A stretch of 60,047 bases of DNA, taken from positions 1 through 60,047 of the IMG/VR virus record IMGVR_UViG_3300000101_000017; one strand, written 5' to 3'. Each line of letters opens with the position of its first letter. Positions within the stretch are counted from its first letter, which is position 1. The translations under genes were made by a program, and so were the position numbers. This stretch comes from a virus. Under the pieces are notes generated by a model. That model was not told the DNA's origin and made no database searches. It saw nothing but the letters and a program-made list of their open reading frames with translations. Below are positions 51,879-60,047 of this stretch, one piece after another.

Positions 51879-54800
51879 TAATATGCACTGCCTCCGCTAC
51901 TGCTACTAGAACTGCTACTAGAACTGCTACTAGAACTGCTAGATGTGCTACTAGCTGTTGTACTACTAGAACTTTGTATTCCAGTATTTGATGTAGTAGA
52001 TGATGTTAATACATTACCTTGTGCTTTAAGTCTTGATGCTGTAATTGCATCTACAATTTCTATATCATCAACTGTTGCACCACTAATGAATATTTCATCT
52101 GATTCTGATTTAATTTCAAGTAATGAACCAAATGACTGAGCAGATTGATCTGGTACTAAAACAAACATAACTAAATCTGGTGCAAGTTGTTGCATTACAT
52201 ATGCACTCAATTCAGTAAAATAAAATGTTTCGCCAAATTCCCAATTTTCTAAAGCAAAGAATTCGTTAATTGAACTAATTACTCTTGACTTTAAATCATT
52301 GTCGTTAATTGTAAGATCTGCATTTTTAACAATTTTAAAAGTTGCTTGTAAATCATCCTTTGCTTTGTTTCCAAATAATACTTTATATTTTACAGGGTGA
52401 TAAATTATTTCATCTGTTAAACTTTTTATTTTGTTTAATTCTGTACCATAACTTTGGTATAACTGATCTTGACTTGGTGGTAAAGGTTTAGCAGAAATAG
52501 TTCCTTCTAAATATTGTCTATATGTATTATCATATGAACGTGTTAAAAGATATGTGTCAATAATATTAGAAACACTAGGATCTATTCTTGAACTTGCGTC
52601 TGCAGCATGAACATATAAGAATTTTAATTTATCTCTACCTAATCTTGCTCTAAAGTCATTAGTAAGTGTTAAATTTCCAGTTAGTTTATCTATCTCGTAA
52701 AATATATTTTCATCTACAAAATAAAGAACTTGTTTGTCTTCATAAACTGTTGTTGTTCCTAAAGATGCTAAATTTTGTAAAGTTATAATAGGTTGTGTTC
52801 TTGCTGTATTATTAACATAATTATAATCTTCACTTCCGTCGTTAGTAGATTCTTTTTGTAAGAAAACAAATTTATTTAAAGGTGTAACTTTAGGTGCAAC
52901 TATATCTTCAAATATTTGAGGATTATCTACAACACCGTCTTCGTCTTCATCAAAGAAACTTACTTGTATTTTTTTACTATTAACATAGCCATCTGTATCT
53001 CTAAACTCTTCAACAATTTCCCAATCAAAGTCAATTGTAAATGGAGATGTTACATCAGGTTGTGTATTAATATTTAAAATACTTATTTTATCTTTAACAG
53101 TTTTTCCTGTCAAATTGTTATAAATTTTATCGCCTGAATCATAATAGAATTTAATTTCTTTATCACTCTCAAATACGTACCTACTTGCTCTATATGTAAT
53201 TGTGTAAGTTTCGCCATCAGTTTCAAAAAGTAATAACCAACTTGCATCTAACTGTTGATTAGTACTATCACCAGTTTTACCTATACTGAAAGCGCCTCCA
53301 ATATTTAAATCGTTTTCTGTAATTAAACGCCATTGTCTAAGATCTCTATCAAATCTTAATCCAAATGTTTTATATGCAAATGCTTGATCTACAATTTGTG
53401 TTTTTACATCATTTTCTAATGCAGTTGCTATGCGAGGCATAATTTCAACTAGCTTGGCTCCTGTTGGAATAGGGTCAGCTAAAATAACTCCGCCGCTTCC
53501 GTCTGCATTTGTAACTGTTCCATCGCCTGTTACACTTACAACTTTAGTCCATTTGTAAGATATAGCATTTGGATGATCTGGTAATCCATCCATCAATCCG
53601 TGTTCGTTATTTGCCATAAAGTGTTGACCAGTTGGTGGAACAAATTTTATTAATGTTCCCGGAACTATTAATTTTAATAGACTTCCTGTAAATGATCCTA
53701 TTTGACTTCTAACACCTGTAGTATTTTTTAAATATCCTGTATTTAGATTTGTATCATTAGACAGTGATGTCCATGTATTATTCAAATCTTCTGTAAGTAG
53801 TTTAGGATATTCGCTCATGTAAAAGTTTTTTACTTTGCGGTCTGTTAAAATAGGCTCGATTGTATTTTCAATCGCTCCTTCAATATCTGTTTGAGTAGCA
53901 AACGTAAATGTATTTTGTAATTCAAGTTTTTCTTTTGTAATAATACCGTCAATACCAAACAAGTTTGTTTTACTATATTTTCCTGTAGCATCAGTTAGAT
54001 CAAAATATCTTGATATACCACTTGCAATCCTGTTAATAGATTTTGCTTTTACAATTTCTTGGTTAACTGTAAGCGGACCAATTTGATAATCTTCAGCAGT
54101 AACCATTCTATTTTGAGTATAATAGTTTGCTGGTGCTGAATTTTTTATGCTACCATTTGTTTCGCTTGTTGTTGCATTATCAACAGTGTATCCTAATTCA
54201 AAAACAAGACTTAAAGTTTCACTTCTTCCTTTACGTGAAACATAAGGAATTTTAATACTAACACCACGCATGTCTGCTGGGTCAATAATTTGTCTTTGAT
54301 TTTTACTAGTTCTATAATATACTCTAAAATTACCTTTTGGTAGGTTTCCAAAAACGCCATCACTAAAAATTAAACTTATTCTATCATTAATTCTTGTTAA
54401 TACAGAATAAATGTTTCTTACTTTTTTACTTAAACTATTATAAATTACATTATTGCCTTCAACAGCATCAACCTTAGACCATTGTTCGTCTTCCAACCCA
54501 AAGCCGTCTAATTTGTAAAGCCATACATCGTTGTTGTTTATATTAACAGCATCAATAGCAACTACTTGATTAGTGCTAGGTGTTGAAATATTAAATGTAC
54601 CTTGATCTAAAGTACCTTGCCTAAAGTGACAAAAGAAACCATTATTAGTACTTGCTGGCCCGCGGCCGTCATCTCTATACAAGAATGCAAAGTTATTACC
54701 TGGGAACGGTGATTCTTCTTCAATACTTCCTTTGGTTACATCTGTACTTACTATTTCAAATCTTGTACTTGTACCATTAACTACTTTAGAAAAACCAAAT

Positions 54801-55393
54801 ACAGGAACTTCTTTATTTGTACTGTTAAATCTATACTGTTCAGTAGGAATGCCAGCTACAGTTTCTTTTTTAACAGGACGTCCGTATGTGCCGTTAATAG
54901 GTAACGATGCATTAAGTACTTTTGTAAATTGTTCGTTCCAATCAGGGTTACTTGGATCATTCCATATAATTGTTTGATTTTCTAAATTTATATTATTAGC
55001 ATCAAACAATTCTTCTGTAGTTTGTACACTAGTAATTTTAAGTAATCCGTTTGCAGGTTGATTTCGCTTTGGGTTATATGAAAGCAAACGTGCTAGACGT
55101 AATACGCTTTCTCTACGTTCTGCTAATTCTAGAAAATTTTCTCTAGCATTAAGATCGATTCTGTATGATATATTTTGTCCTAAAAATGCTATCAAATCTA
55201 TCAATGCAAGGTACTCTGAGCTTTCAATATAATCATTGAAATCCTCAGGGTAATTTTCCCTAATATAATTAATCATTACACGGCGAAGATTGTCAAAGTC
55301 GTAACTTTGGAAATCCGCATTTCTATAACTTTGATAGATGCGTTTCCAATCTTCTGCAACTAGTAATCTATTTTGTCTATCTGTTGACGACAT
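51878..55393 (-). CDS. Baseplate wedge protein gp6-like
   Basis: A 1171-residue protein immediately after gp25, as in T4. The N-terminus, with YRNADFQSYDFDNLRRVMIN, YPEDFNDYIESSEYLALIDL, IAFLGQNISYRIDLNARENF and ESVLRLARLLSYNPKRNQPA, is the characteristic gp6 region of marine T4-like phages. GIDGIITKEKL and ALENWEFGETFYFTELSAYV lie in the baseplate-J-like part. It is nearly twice T4 gp6 (660 residues) through internal beta-rich inserts. The C-terminus is a run of serines ending SGGSAY, encoded by a 12-bp tandem repeat. It shares one base with the giant gene and has a late-type box upstream. Confidence 0.85.
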   Translation of the reverse strand: MSSTDRQNRLLVAEDWKRIYQSYRNADFQSYDFDNLRRVMINYIRENYPEDFNDYIESSEYLALIDLIAFLGQNISYRIDLNARENFLELAERRESVLRLARLLSYNPKRNQPANGLLKITSVQTTEELFDANNINLENQTIIWNDPSNPDWNEQFTKVLNASLPINGTYGRPVKKETVAGIPTEQYRFNSTNKEVPVFGFSKVVNGTSTRFEIVSTDVTKGSIEEESPFPGNNFAFLYRDDGRGPASTNNGFFCHFRQGTLDQGTFNISTPSTNQVVAIDAVNINNNDVWLYKLDGFGLEDEQWSKVDAVEGNNVIYNSLSKKVRNIYSVLTRINDRISLIFSDGVFGNLPKGNFRVYYRTSKNQRQIIDPADMRGVSIKIPYVSRKGRSETLSLVFELGYTVDNATTSETNGSIKNSAPANYYTQNRMVTAEDYQIGPLTVNQEIVKAKSINRIASGISRYFDLTDATGKYSKTNLFGIDGIITKEKLELQNTFTFATQTDIEGAIENTIEPILTDRKVKNFYMSEYPKLLTEDLNNTWTSLSNDTNLNTGYLKNTTGVRSQIGSFTGSLLKLIVPGTLIKFVPPTGQHFMANNEHGLMDGLPDHPNAISYKWTKVVSVTGDGTVTNADGSGGVILADPIPTGAKLVEIMPRIATALENDVKTQIVDQAFAYKTFGLRFDRDLRQWRLITENDLNIGGAFSIGKTGDSTNQQLDASWLLLFETDGETYTITYRASRYVFESDKEIKFYYDSGDKIYNNLTGKTVKDKISILNINTQPDVTSPFTIDFDWEIVEEFRDTDGYVNSKKIQVSFFDEDEDGVVDNPQIFEDIVAPKVTPLNKFVFLQKESTNDGSEDYNYVNNTARTQPIITLQNLASLGTTTVYEDKQVLYFVDENIFYEIDKLTGNLTLTNDFRARLGRDKLKFLYVHAADASSRIDPSVSNIIDTYLLTRSYDNTYRQYLEGTISAKPLPPSQDQLYQSYGTELNKIKSLTDEIIYHPVKYKVLFGNKAKDDLQATFKIVKNADLTINDNDLKSRVISSINEFFALENWEFGETFYFTELSAYVMQQLAPDLVMFVLVPDQSAQSFGSLLEIKSESDEIFISGATVDDIEIVDAITASRLKAQGNVLTSSTTSNTGIQSSSSTTASSTSSSSSSSSSSSSSSSSGGSAY
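51901..51936 (-). repeat. 12-bp tandem repeat encoding the gp6 serine tail
   Basis: Three perfect copies of TGCTACTAGAAC on the plus strand, with partial copies on both sides. On the coding strand these read AGT/TCT/AGC serine codons. The mixed serine codons mean the repeat is at DNA level and could slip to change tail length in 4-residue steps without a frameshift. Confidence 0.85.
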
Positions 55394-55416
55394 GGCTATT
55401 CCTCTTTTTACTAGTG

Positions 55417-55424
55417 TATTTATT
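55417..55424 (-). promoter_or_regulatory. T4-late-like promoter box AATAAATA before gp6
   Basis: AATAAATACAC on the minus strand, 23 bases before the gp6 ATG, with AGAGGAATA as Shine-Dalgarno between them. Confidence 0.5.
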
Positions 55425-55433
55425 TAAATGAGA

Positions 55434-55460
55434 TAAGTGCGTATATAATTTATGCACTTA
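55434..55460. other. Inverted repeat at the gp25/gp6 junction containing the repeated TAAGTRCGTA element
   Basis: TAAGTGC (55434-55440) and GCACTTA (55454-55460) form a perfect 7-bp stem with a 13-base loop. It spans the last codons and stop of gp25. Its left arm and loop carry, on the plus strand, the element found at two start codons in the island. It may be an RNA hairpin that protects or attenuates the message between gp25 and gp6. There is no U-tract. Confidence 0.4.
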
Positions 55461-55896
55461 GTAAACCTGCTTTTTCATCGAACTGAAATCGCAGCTGTTC
55501 ACTAATATTGTAGGGTAAAAACAATAAACTTACTTCTACTTGAATACCACTTTCGTACTGATCAACAACGATATTATTGACTTGTACTCTTGGATCTAAA
55601 TTTACAATATTTGATACATTTGCTACTATTGCATCTTTTAATGGTTCTGTTAACGGCTCGAATAAAATGTCCCAAATAATTGTACCAAATTCTGGATCGC
55701 TAATTTTTTCACCTTGGCGAATATGAAAATGGTTGATAATATCCTGTTTAATAAGTTCTATATCATATAAAACAAATTTACCAGTGTTGTTTACTGTACT
55801 AAAGCCTCTATACGCCTTAGTACCAACACCAAAGTCGGTTTTTTGATTAGATTTTACTTCTACTTGTTTATATAATTGTTTTTCTAATGAGCTCAT
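55450..55896 (-). CDS. Baseplate wedge protein gp25-like (GPW/gp25 family)
   Basis: A 148-residue protein with the order of the gp25/GpW family: a variable N-terminus, a helix LIKQDIINHFHIRQGEKISD, then the conserved PEFGTIIWDILFEPLTEPLK segment (family 'p.fG..l...lfe..t......i'), and a C-terminal beta pair ending in LRFQF. It is a lysozyme-like-fold sheath initiator component in contractile tails, without catalytic activity here. It sits between gp5-like and gp6-like genes as in T4-like marine phages. Confidence 0.88.
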   Translation of the reverse strand: MSSLEKQLYKQVEVKSNQKTDFGVGTKAYRGFSTVNNTGKFVLYDIELIKQDIINHFHIRQGEKISDPEFGTIIWDILFEPLTEPLKDAIVANVSNIVNLDPRVQVNNIVVDQYESGIQVEVSLLFLPYNISEQLRFQFDEKAGLLSA

Positions 55897-55908
55897 ACTG
55901 TATTTACC

Positions 55909-57318
55909 TTAGGTTGGTTTGCTAAAAGTATCCAGCACAGGTGTGTATTTGCCTAATGCTGTAGCACCATTTAGACCTAAAATGTTTGCTGGATTTGTAG
56001 CATCTGTTTTAAGTGGTGTATGTTCTGCAGGATTTAAATTTTCATGGCCAGTCCACGGTTCGTGCTGAGGCTGTCTTAATGGCGATTTAGCATCACTAGC
56101 TTGTTGAGCTACAGGTCCGTTTAAGTGCAACGGATCAGAAGTCAAATACATACCTGAAGAGCTTACATCATGTCTGCCTTCACAAGTAATTTTGCCATTT
56201 GCGCCTACTTTAACTTCCCAGTTCTCTCCAGTCTGTGTAAACATGCCTTGTCCAGATATCATGTTTATATTATTTCCAGCTTCAATATTGATATCTCTAT
56301 CTGCTTTGAAATTAAAATCATTTTCTGAATGAATACTAACACTATCTTTTGCGTAGATATCAATTTTGCCGTTTGATGTTAATTCAATCCAAGCAGTACC
56401 TTTGCCGTTTGCAATATAAATTAGTTCTTCAGAATTATGCATTAATATCTGATGACCTGTTCTTGTCTTTAATCTTATTAAATCATTATGAGGTAACGTT
56501 ACATCTCCTGATTCACCTTTTTCAATACTAGCATATTCTGGTGGACCTTCAGAAGCAGAAGTTTTCCTTAACAAACTTGCATCTCCGTCATCCATTACAA
56601 AACTAGATCCACTTAATCTGTTAAATGCAACATCACTTTGTGCAAATTGTTCTCCGTACTTTACTTTAGGAGATCCTGGTCTCCTATCAGCTGGGCCCGG
56701 AGTGCTAAATCCAAATACCATACTAGGTGTTTCACGTCTAGCACTACTTGTTGTTGTGCCTCTAGTATGATCTGTAGTTAAGCCTGCGTTTTCTAAAATA
56801 CCTTGTCTATTTACATCTGTTGGTTTTACAAATTTTGTTGCATCTTTGCCAGCGCCTTTTTCAACTTTTTTATTATATTCGCCAACAGGTAATGGTTTGC
56901 TTTTATCTGAATTATTAAATGAAGTACTTGCATACCCTGGTAACATAAAATTCATGTATTCTTCTTGTACACAACCTATCCAATACCCTTGTCCAAAATT
57001 ACCTTCAGCAAATATTACTAATACCTTTGTACCAATGTCTGGTGGTACTGCCCACATTCCATAACTTTTTTGAGTATAGGCATAACCTTCATTATTACTA
57101 ACACCTTTGTAGGGAGTAACACCGTAAAAAGGATTTAAATATTTTACAGGAACCATTTGTCCTGTTTTTTCAGTACTGTTTCCTGCATCTGTTACTTTTA
57201 ATAGTTCAACTTCTAAACTACCCATATTTTTGCTGTCAAGATGATTTACAACTGTTGCAAGAAATGGGCCAGGATTTCCGCTTAGGTCGGTTTTTGCTGA
57301 ACGTTGATTCTCTGCCAT
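55909..57318 (-). CDS. Baseplate central spike gp5-like (OB fold and C-terminal beta-helix), no lysozyme domain seen
   Basis: A 469-residue protein. Residues about 15-130 look like the gp5/VgrG OB fold (FLATVVNHLDSKNMGSLEVE, then GMWAVPPDIGTKVLVIFAEG and YWIGCVQEEY). The C-terminal part, from GTAWIELTSNGKIDIYAKDS through FNFKADRDINIEAGNNINMI, has the short VxGxxxxx-like strands of the gp5 C-terminal beta-helix needle. T4 gp5 has a lysozyme domain between these parts. Here the region about 150-290 is polar and lacks a recognisable muramidase motif. It overlaps the upstream structural gene by one base. Confidence 0.78.
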   Translation of the reverse strand: MAENQRSAKTDLSGNPGPFLATVVNHLDSKNMGSLEVELLKVTDAGNSTEKTGQMVPVKYLNPFYGVTPYKGVSNNEGYAYTQKSYGMWAVPPDIGTKVLVIFAEGNFGQGYWIGCVQEEYMNFMLPGYASTSFNNSDKSKPLPVGEYNKKVEKGAGKDATKFVKPTDVNRQGILENAGLTTDHTRGTTTSSARRETPSMVFGFSTPGPADRRPGSPKVKYGEQFAQSDVAFNRLSGSSFVMDDGDASLLRKTSASEGPPEYASIEKGESGDVTLPHNDLIRLKTRTGHQILMHNSEELIYIANGKGTAWIELTSNGKIDIYAKDSVSIHSENDFNFKADRDINIEAGNNINMISGQGMFTQTGENWEVKVGANGKITCEGRHDVSSSGMYLTSDPLHLNGPVAQQASDAKSPLRQPQHEPWTGHENLNPAEHTPLKTDATNPANILGLNGATALGKYTPVLDTFSKPT

Positions 57319-59885
57319 TATTGTGCCTGTCCTAATTTACCCCATTGCGTGTCTGGTTTTGTTGGATCAAAATCTCCTGTGCTTTTAGAAGATTGGCCGC
57401 CTGTGCCGTCTTTGCTACCTGATGTTTCTGTACCTGTTACTGCTCCGTTACCGCTAGGTGATATTGCATTTTCGCCAGTACCTTCTTTCATAACTGCTGA
57501 TGTTGAAGCTACTTCATCAGCTTGTACATCTTGGTTACGTCTTCTAATACAACTTAATTCTTGTGTAAACTGTCCTTCACTAAATCTATTTGCACATGTT
57601 AAGACTGTATACAATCCACTAAATGCACCAACTGGTTGTGTGCCCCCGCCTGGAAAATCCATTCCGCCGTTATTATTATAGTCTAAAGGTGTTCTAAAAT
57701 TCATTAATATATCTACTTCACTTGATTGTTGATTCATTGCACCATCTGAATTAACATTTAGTAGACCTTCTACAGGACTAGCATTATAGTTTCCTACTCC
57801 GCTATCTGCAATGTAATAAGGGTCGCCCATTATTTTAAAATCAATTGATACAAGGTCTGTTGGACTATTTACTATTGCTTCATTAAAATTACGTGCTACC
57901 TGGCTTTCAGCACTAATTGCTGCTCCACCTACTGCTCTTGCAGAACTTACTGATCCGTCTGCTCGTGTAGATGATTGTCCTTCAGCAGGTATAACTTCTG
58001 TATTACCGTCGTTAATTGCAGGCGATGCATCTGATGTACCTGAAGCCATTCTACTTGCATCACCAGTTTTTTGATCTGAATTTAACTGACCAAGATCTGG
58101 TTGTAAAGCATTAAAGAATGCTGCATCAAAATTAATTTCAAAATCTAGTATATCTTTATTTTGTCCTGTGTAGATATAATTGTATTCTTTAACTGCTTGA
58201 CGTTTTAATTTTTCAATACCAGGTGAAGGTTGAGTTGAACCTGTTAATTTACTAATTTGTACTTTGTAAGGAACAATTCTATAGACATATACTCTAGGTG
58301 GTTTTCCTGTTTGTGTTACTTGTTCAGTGCTTGTAACATCAAAAACTTGTGATTCTACTTTATACCATTTAATCATACCAAATCCGTCTGGCTCTTGGAA
58401 AGCTAAATTTCTGCCATAATCACTTAATAGTATAACTTCCTCAACAACATCTTGTATTCTTGTACCTTTAGGAAAAGTAATTCTACGACCTTCGTCACTT
58501 ACTTGTACCTTGCCTCTAGAAAACACACCTGGTTTGTCATCAACTTCGGAAAATGCTGGCTTACCAAATGGTGTTTCGCCTCCGTCTAAGAAACTTTTTA
58601 CAATTTTGCCTGAGCCTATAGAATTTATATTATCATCGTTTTCGGAAAACTCTCTAATTGTTTCTCCAAAATCACTACGTTTAATTACAATTCCAAGTAT
58701 CTTTTGTAATTCAGCATCAAAATCTGCAGGTGCTTGACCGTTTTGTATTCCTGAAATAGTTTCAAATAACTTTTCTTTTTGCTCTGCTGTAAGTTCTCGT
58801 GTAGCTTCTGATGAAGGATCTGAATCAGATTGTGTTGTTGCTCCTCCAGCATCTTGTATTGCACCTAGCAAATTTTCTGAAGCACTGCTATCAGCTGTTG
58901 GAAACATAATTATATATTGATCTGCATTTTTTAGTTGTTTTGCGTTTAACAACTCTAATTGTCTATCGTTCATTGCAACTGATAAACTTTGTCCACCCGA
59001 TTGTAACATTTCTGATACAGTTGATCCAGTTATTGTAATATCTGTTTGTGTAGCTTGTACGCTATCACTAAATGCTTCTTCGTTGTAGGGAAATCCTGAA
59101 ACCCTATATGTACTACCGCCTTCGTTAACATTAAAAGTTACGTCTGCAAGTTTGAAGGGAAACATGCGTCTTGCACGTGGTACAGTAAATGTCCTGCCGG
59201 TATCGTCGTGTCCTTTAAAATCTATTGTTATAATAAACGGAGCTTCTAAATAATTTTTATGACCTGCTCGTAACGAAGCAACTTGTAGTGTTTGTAAAAA
59301 TAATCCCATACTATATGGTTCAGTTACTTCAAATTCTACAGAAGTAGCATTTGTCTGTCTAGTTTTTTGGTTAGGTATAATTAATGATTCTACTTGCAAG
59401 TTGTCTATAAAATACTCAACCCTACCGTTAGTTTCAAATAATGTTGTTGCTTTGTTTGCGCCAGCGCCGCCTCCTGTACTTGCAATAATTACACTAGGTT
59501 CACGTTTTCTATAAGTTGCATCTGGAAAGTTTAATTCTAATGACGTTAAACATCCAAAAGTTAATACGTAATTAAAAGAAGCGAACGCTTCTAAAGAATT
59601 TTTAGCAGGTAGTCCACCACCAAACATTCCGCTTACTGCACTACCAACTACTCCGCCTAGTAAGCCACGGACCTCTGCATCAATAGTTTTATAATCACCG
59701 CTAAGTGGAAAAATTTCTTTGACTGCTAAATCAATTTCTTCAATCGTTCCTTCTATAGAGTTAGCAATACCATTTATATCTATGTTAGCTGAGGTTGGTA
59801 CAATTACTGAATTTTTTACATTCTCTTGTATTGTCTTACCTGCGGCTTGTGCCCTAGCAAGTGCGTTTTGGATCGACATTGACAT
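57318..59885 (-). CDS. Large baseplate/tail structural protein, hub region
   Basis: An 855-residue protein. The N-terminal third has a helical Ala-rich start (MSMSIQNALARAQAAGKTIQ) and a beta core (FNYVLTFGCLTSLELNFPDA; VEYFIDNLQVESLIIPNQKT; FEVTEPYSMGLFLQTLQVAS) typical of a large structural protein found beside gp5 in marine T4-like phages. The C-terminal 250 residues are Gly/Ser/Thr-rich and low in complexity. It is probably part of the baseplate hub or the tail-tube base. It does not resemble T4 gp27 closely enough by eye to call it that. It starts two bases before the stop of the gp53-like gene. Confidence 0.65.
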   Translation of the reverse strand: MSMSIQNALARAQAAGKTIQENVKNSVIVPTSANIDINGIANSIEGTIEEIDLAVKEIFPLSGDYKTIDAEVRGLLGGVVGSAVSGMFGGGLPAKNSLEAFASFNYVLTFGCLTSLELNFPDATYRKREPSVIIASTGGGAGANKATTLFETNGRVEYFIDNLQVESLIIPNQKTRQTNATSVEFEVTEPYSMGLFLQTLQVASLRAGHKNYLEAPFIITIDFKGHDDTGRTFTVPRARRMFPFKLADVTFNVNEGGSTYRVSGFPYNEEAFSDSVQATQTDITITGSTVSEMLQSGGQSLSVAMNDRQLELLNAKQLKNADQYIIMFPTADSSASENLLGAIQDAGGATTQSDSDPSSEATRELTAEQKEKLFETISGIQNGQAPADFDAELQKILGIVIKRSDFGETIREFSENDDNINSIGSGKIVKSFLDGGETPFGKPAFSEVDDKPGVFSRGKVQVSDEGRRITFPKGTRIQDVVEEVILLSDYGRNLAFQEPDGFGMIKWYKVESQVFDVTSTEQVTQTGKPPRVYVYRIVPYKVQISKLTGSTQPSPGIEKLKRQAVKEYNYIYTGQNKDILDFEINFDAAFFNALQPDLGQLNSDQKTGDASRMASGTSDASPAINDGNTEVIPAEGQSSTRADGSVSSARAVGGAAISAESQVARNFNEAIVNSPTDLVSIDFKIMGDPYYIADSGVGNYNASPVEGLLNVNSDGAMNQQSSEVDILMNFRTPLDYNNNGGMDFPGGGTQPVGAFSGLYTVLTCANRFSEGQFTQELSCIRRRNQDVQADEVASTSAVMKEGTGENAISPSGNGAVTGTETSGSKDGTGGQSSKSTGDFDPTKPDTQWGKLGQAQ

Positions 59886-59886
59886 T

Positions 59887-60047
59887 TTAGATTCCTAATA
59901 ATCGTTGTAACTTGTCACCTTGTGGTAGATAAATCTGTAAACCTGCTTCAAGATCATAAACAGGATCTTTTAAAATATCCATATTTCTCTGCGAAAATAC
60001 CCACCATAACTTCCTGTCACCATATAGATCGTGTGCTAATAAATCTG
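59887..60047 (-). CDS. gp53-like baseplate wedge protein, C-terminal part (5' end outside window)
   Basis: The last 53 codons of a gene entering from the right, stop at 59887-59889. The visible protein reads DLLAHDLYGDRKLWWVFSQR, NMDILKDPVYDLEAGLQIYL and PQGDKLQRLLGI. 'DLYGD.kLWWVF...N.i..P...l..G..i.lP' is the pattern of T4-like gp53, a LysM-like wedge protein. Its location next to the hub gene agrees with that order. Confidence 0.65.
   Translation of the reverse strand, partial: DLLAHDLYGDRKLWWVFSQRNMDILKDPVYDLEAGLQIYLPQGDKLQRLLGI

Noticed and set aside
55434-55460. Intrinsic terminator between gp25 and gp6
   Set aside because: The stem is short and AT-rich, with no following U-tract in the direction of transcription.
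55898-55908. GGTAAATACAG as a late promoter for gp25
   Set aside because: The box is only three or four bases from the ATG, leaving no room for a leader or ribosome binding site.
1-60047. tRNA genes, rRNA, CRISPR arrays, insertion sequences, integrase or attachment sites
   Set aside because: None could be supported on either strand. The only repeats are those listed, and no spaced direct repeats or terminal inverted repeats with a transposase were seen.

Overview
This window looks like part of the genome of an AT-rich, T4-like marine myovirus. The right half is a baseplate and tail module in T4-like order: a gp53-like end, a hub-type structural protein, a gp5-like spike, gp25, gp6, a giant protein in the gp7/gp8 position, then fibre and collar proteins. 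All of it is on the minus strand. Codon choice is AT-rich throughout and I saw no tRNA, rRNA, integrase or transposase gene. The host cannot be read from the sequence. A lipid desaturase next to T4-like structural genes fits a phage of ocean bacteria such as cyanobacteria or SAR11.

Layout. (1) 1-1911, plus strand: the 3' end of a repeat-rich fibre gene and a stand-alone fatty-acid desaturase behind a T4-late-like promoter. (2) 1894-29633, minus strand: a roughly 28 kb accessory island of tightly packed, mostly overlapping genes. Reading with transcription (right to left) it has a small unknown protein, two GT-A-type glycosyltransferases, an unknown protein, a 975-residue protein with two glycosyltransferase-like domains, a repeat and a methyltransferase domain, a small unknown protein, a kinase-fold fragment, nine radical SAM proteins interleaved with an alginate-lyase-like jelly roll, two QueC-like PP-loop ATPases and an SGNH hydrolase, a nitroreductase, six 2-oxoglutarate/Fe(II) oxygenase-like proteins, a peroxiredoxin, an aminotransferase, a flavodoxin-fold/methyltransferase fusion and a small GNAT-like protein. 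(3) 29691-60047, minus strand: virion genes.

Regulation. The island is headed by a consensus-like host sigma-70 promoter (TTGACA, 17 nt, TATAAT). Several structural genes, and the desaturase, carry AATAAATA/TATAAATA/GATAAATA boxes 20-35 nt before their start codons, like T4 late promoters. This suggests the island is expressed early by host polymerase and the virion genes late. A second TTGACA-17-TATACT promoter lies inside the island before the first radical SAM/PP-loop pair.

How the genes may work together. The island has the makings of a dedicated biosynthetic pathway: radical SAM enzymes and PP-loop ATPases for C-H chemistry and ATP-driven amidation or nitrile-type chemistry, oxygenases, a PLP enzyme and flavoenzymes for tailoring, and glycosyltransferase, methyltransferase and kinase-like proteins for attachment or decoration. 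No single known pathway explains the set. The product (modified glycan, peptide, lipid or nucleotide) is unknown. This island is the best candidate in the window for an undescribed system.
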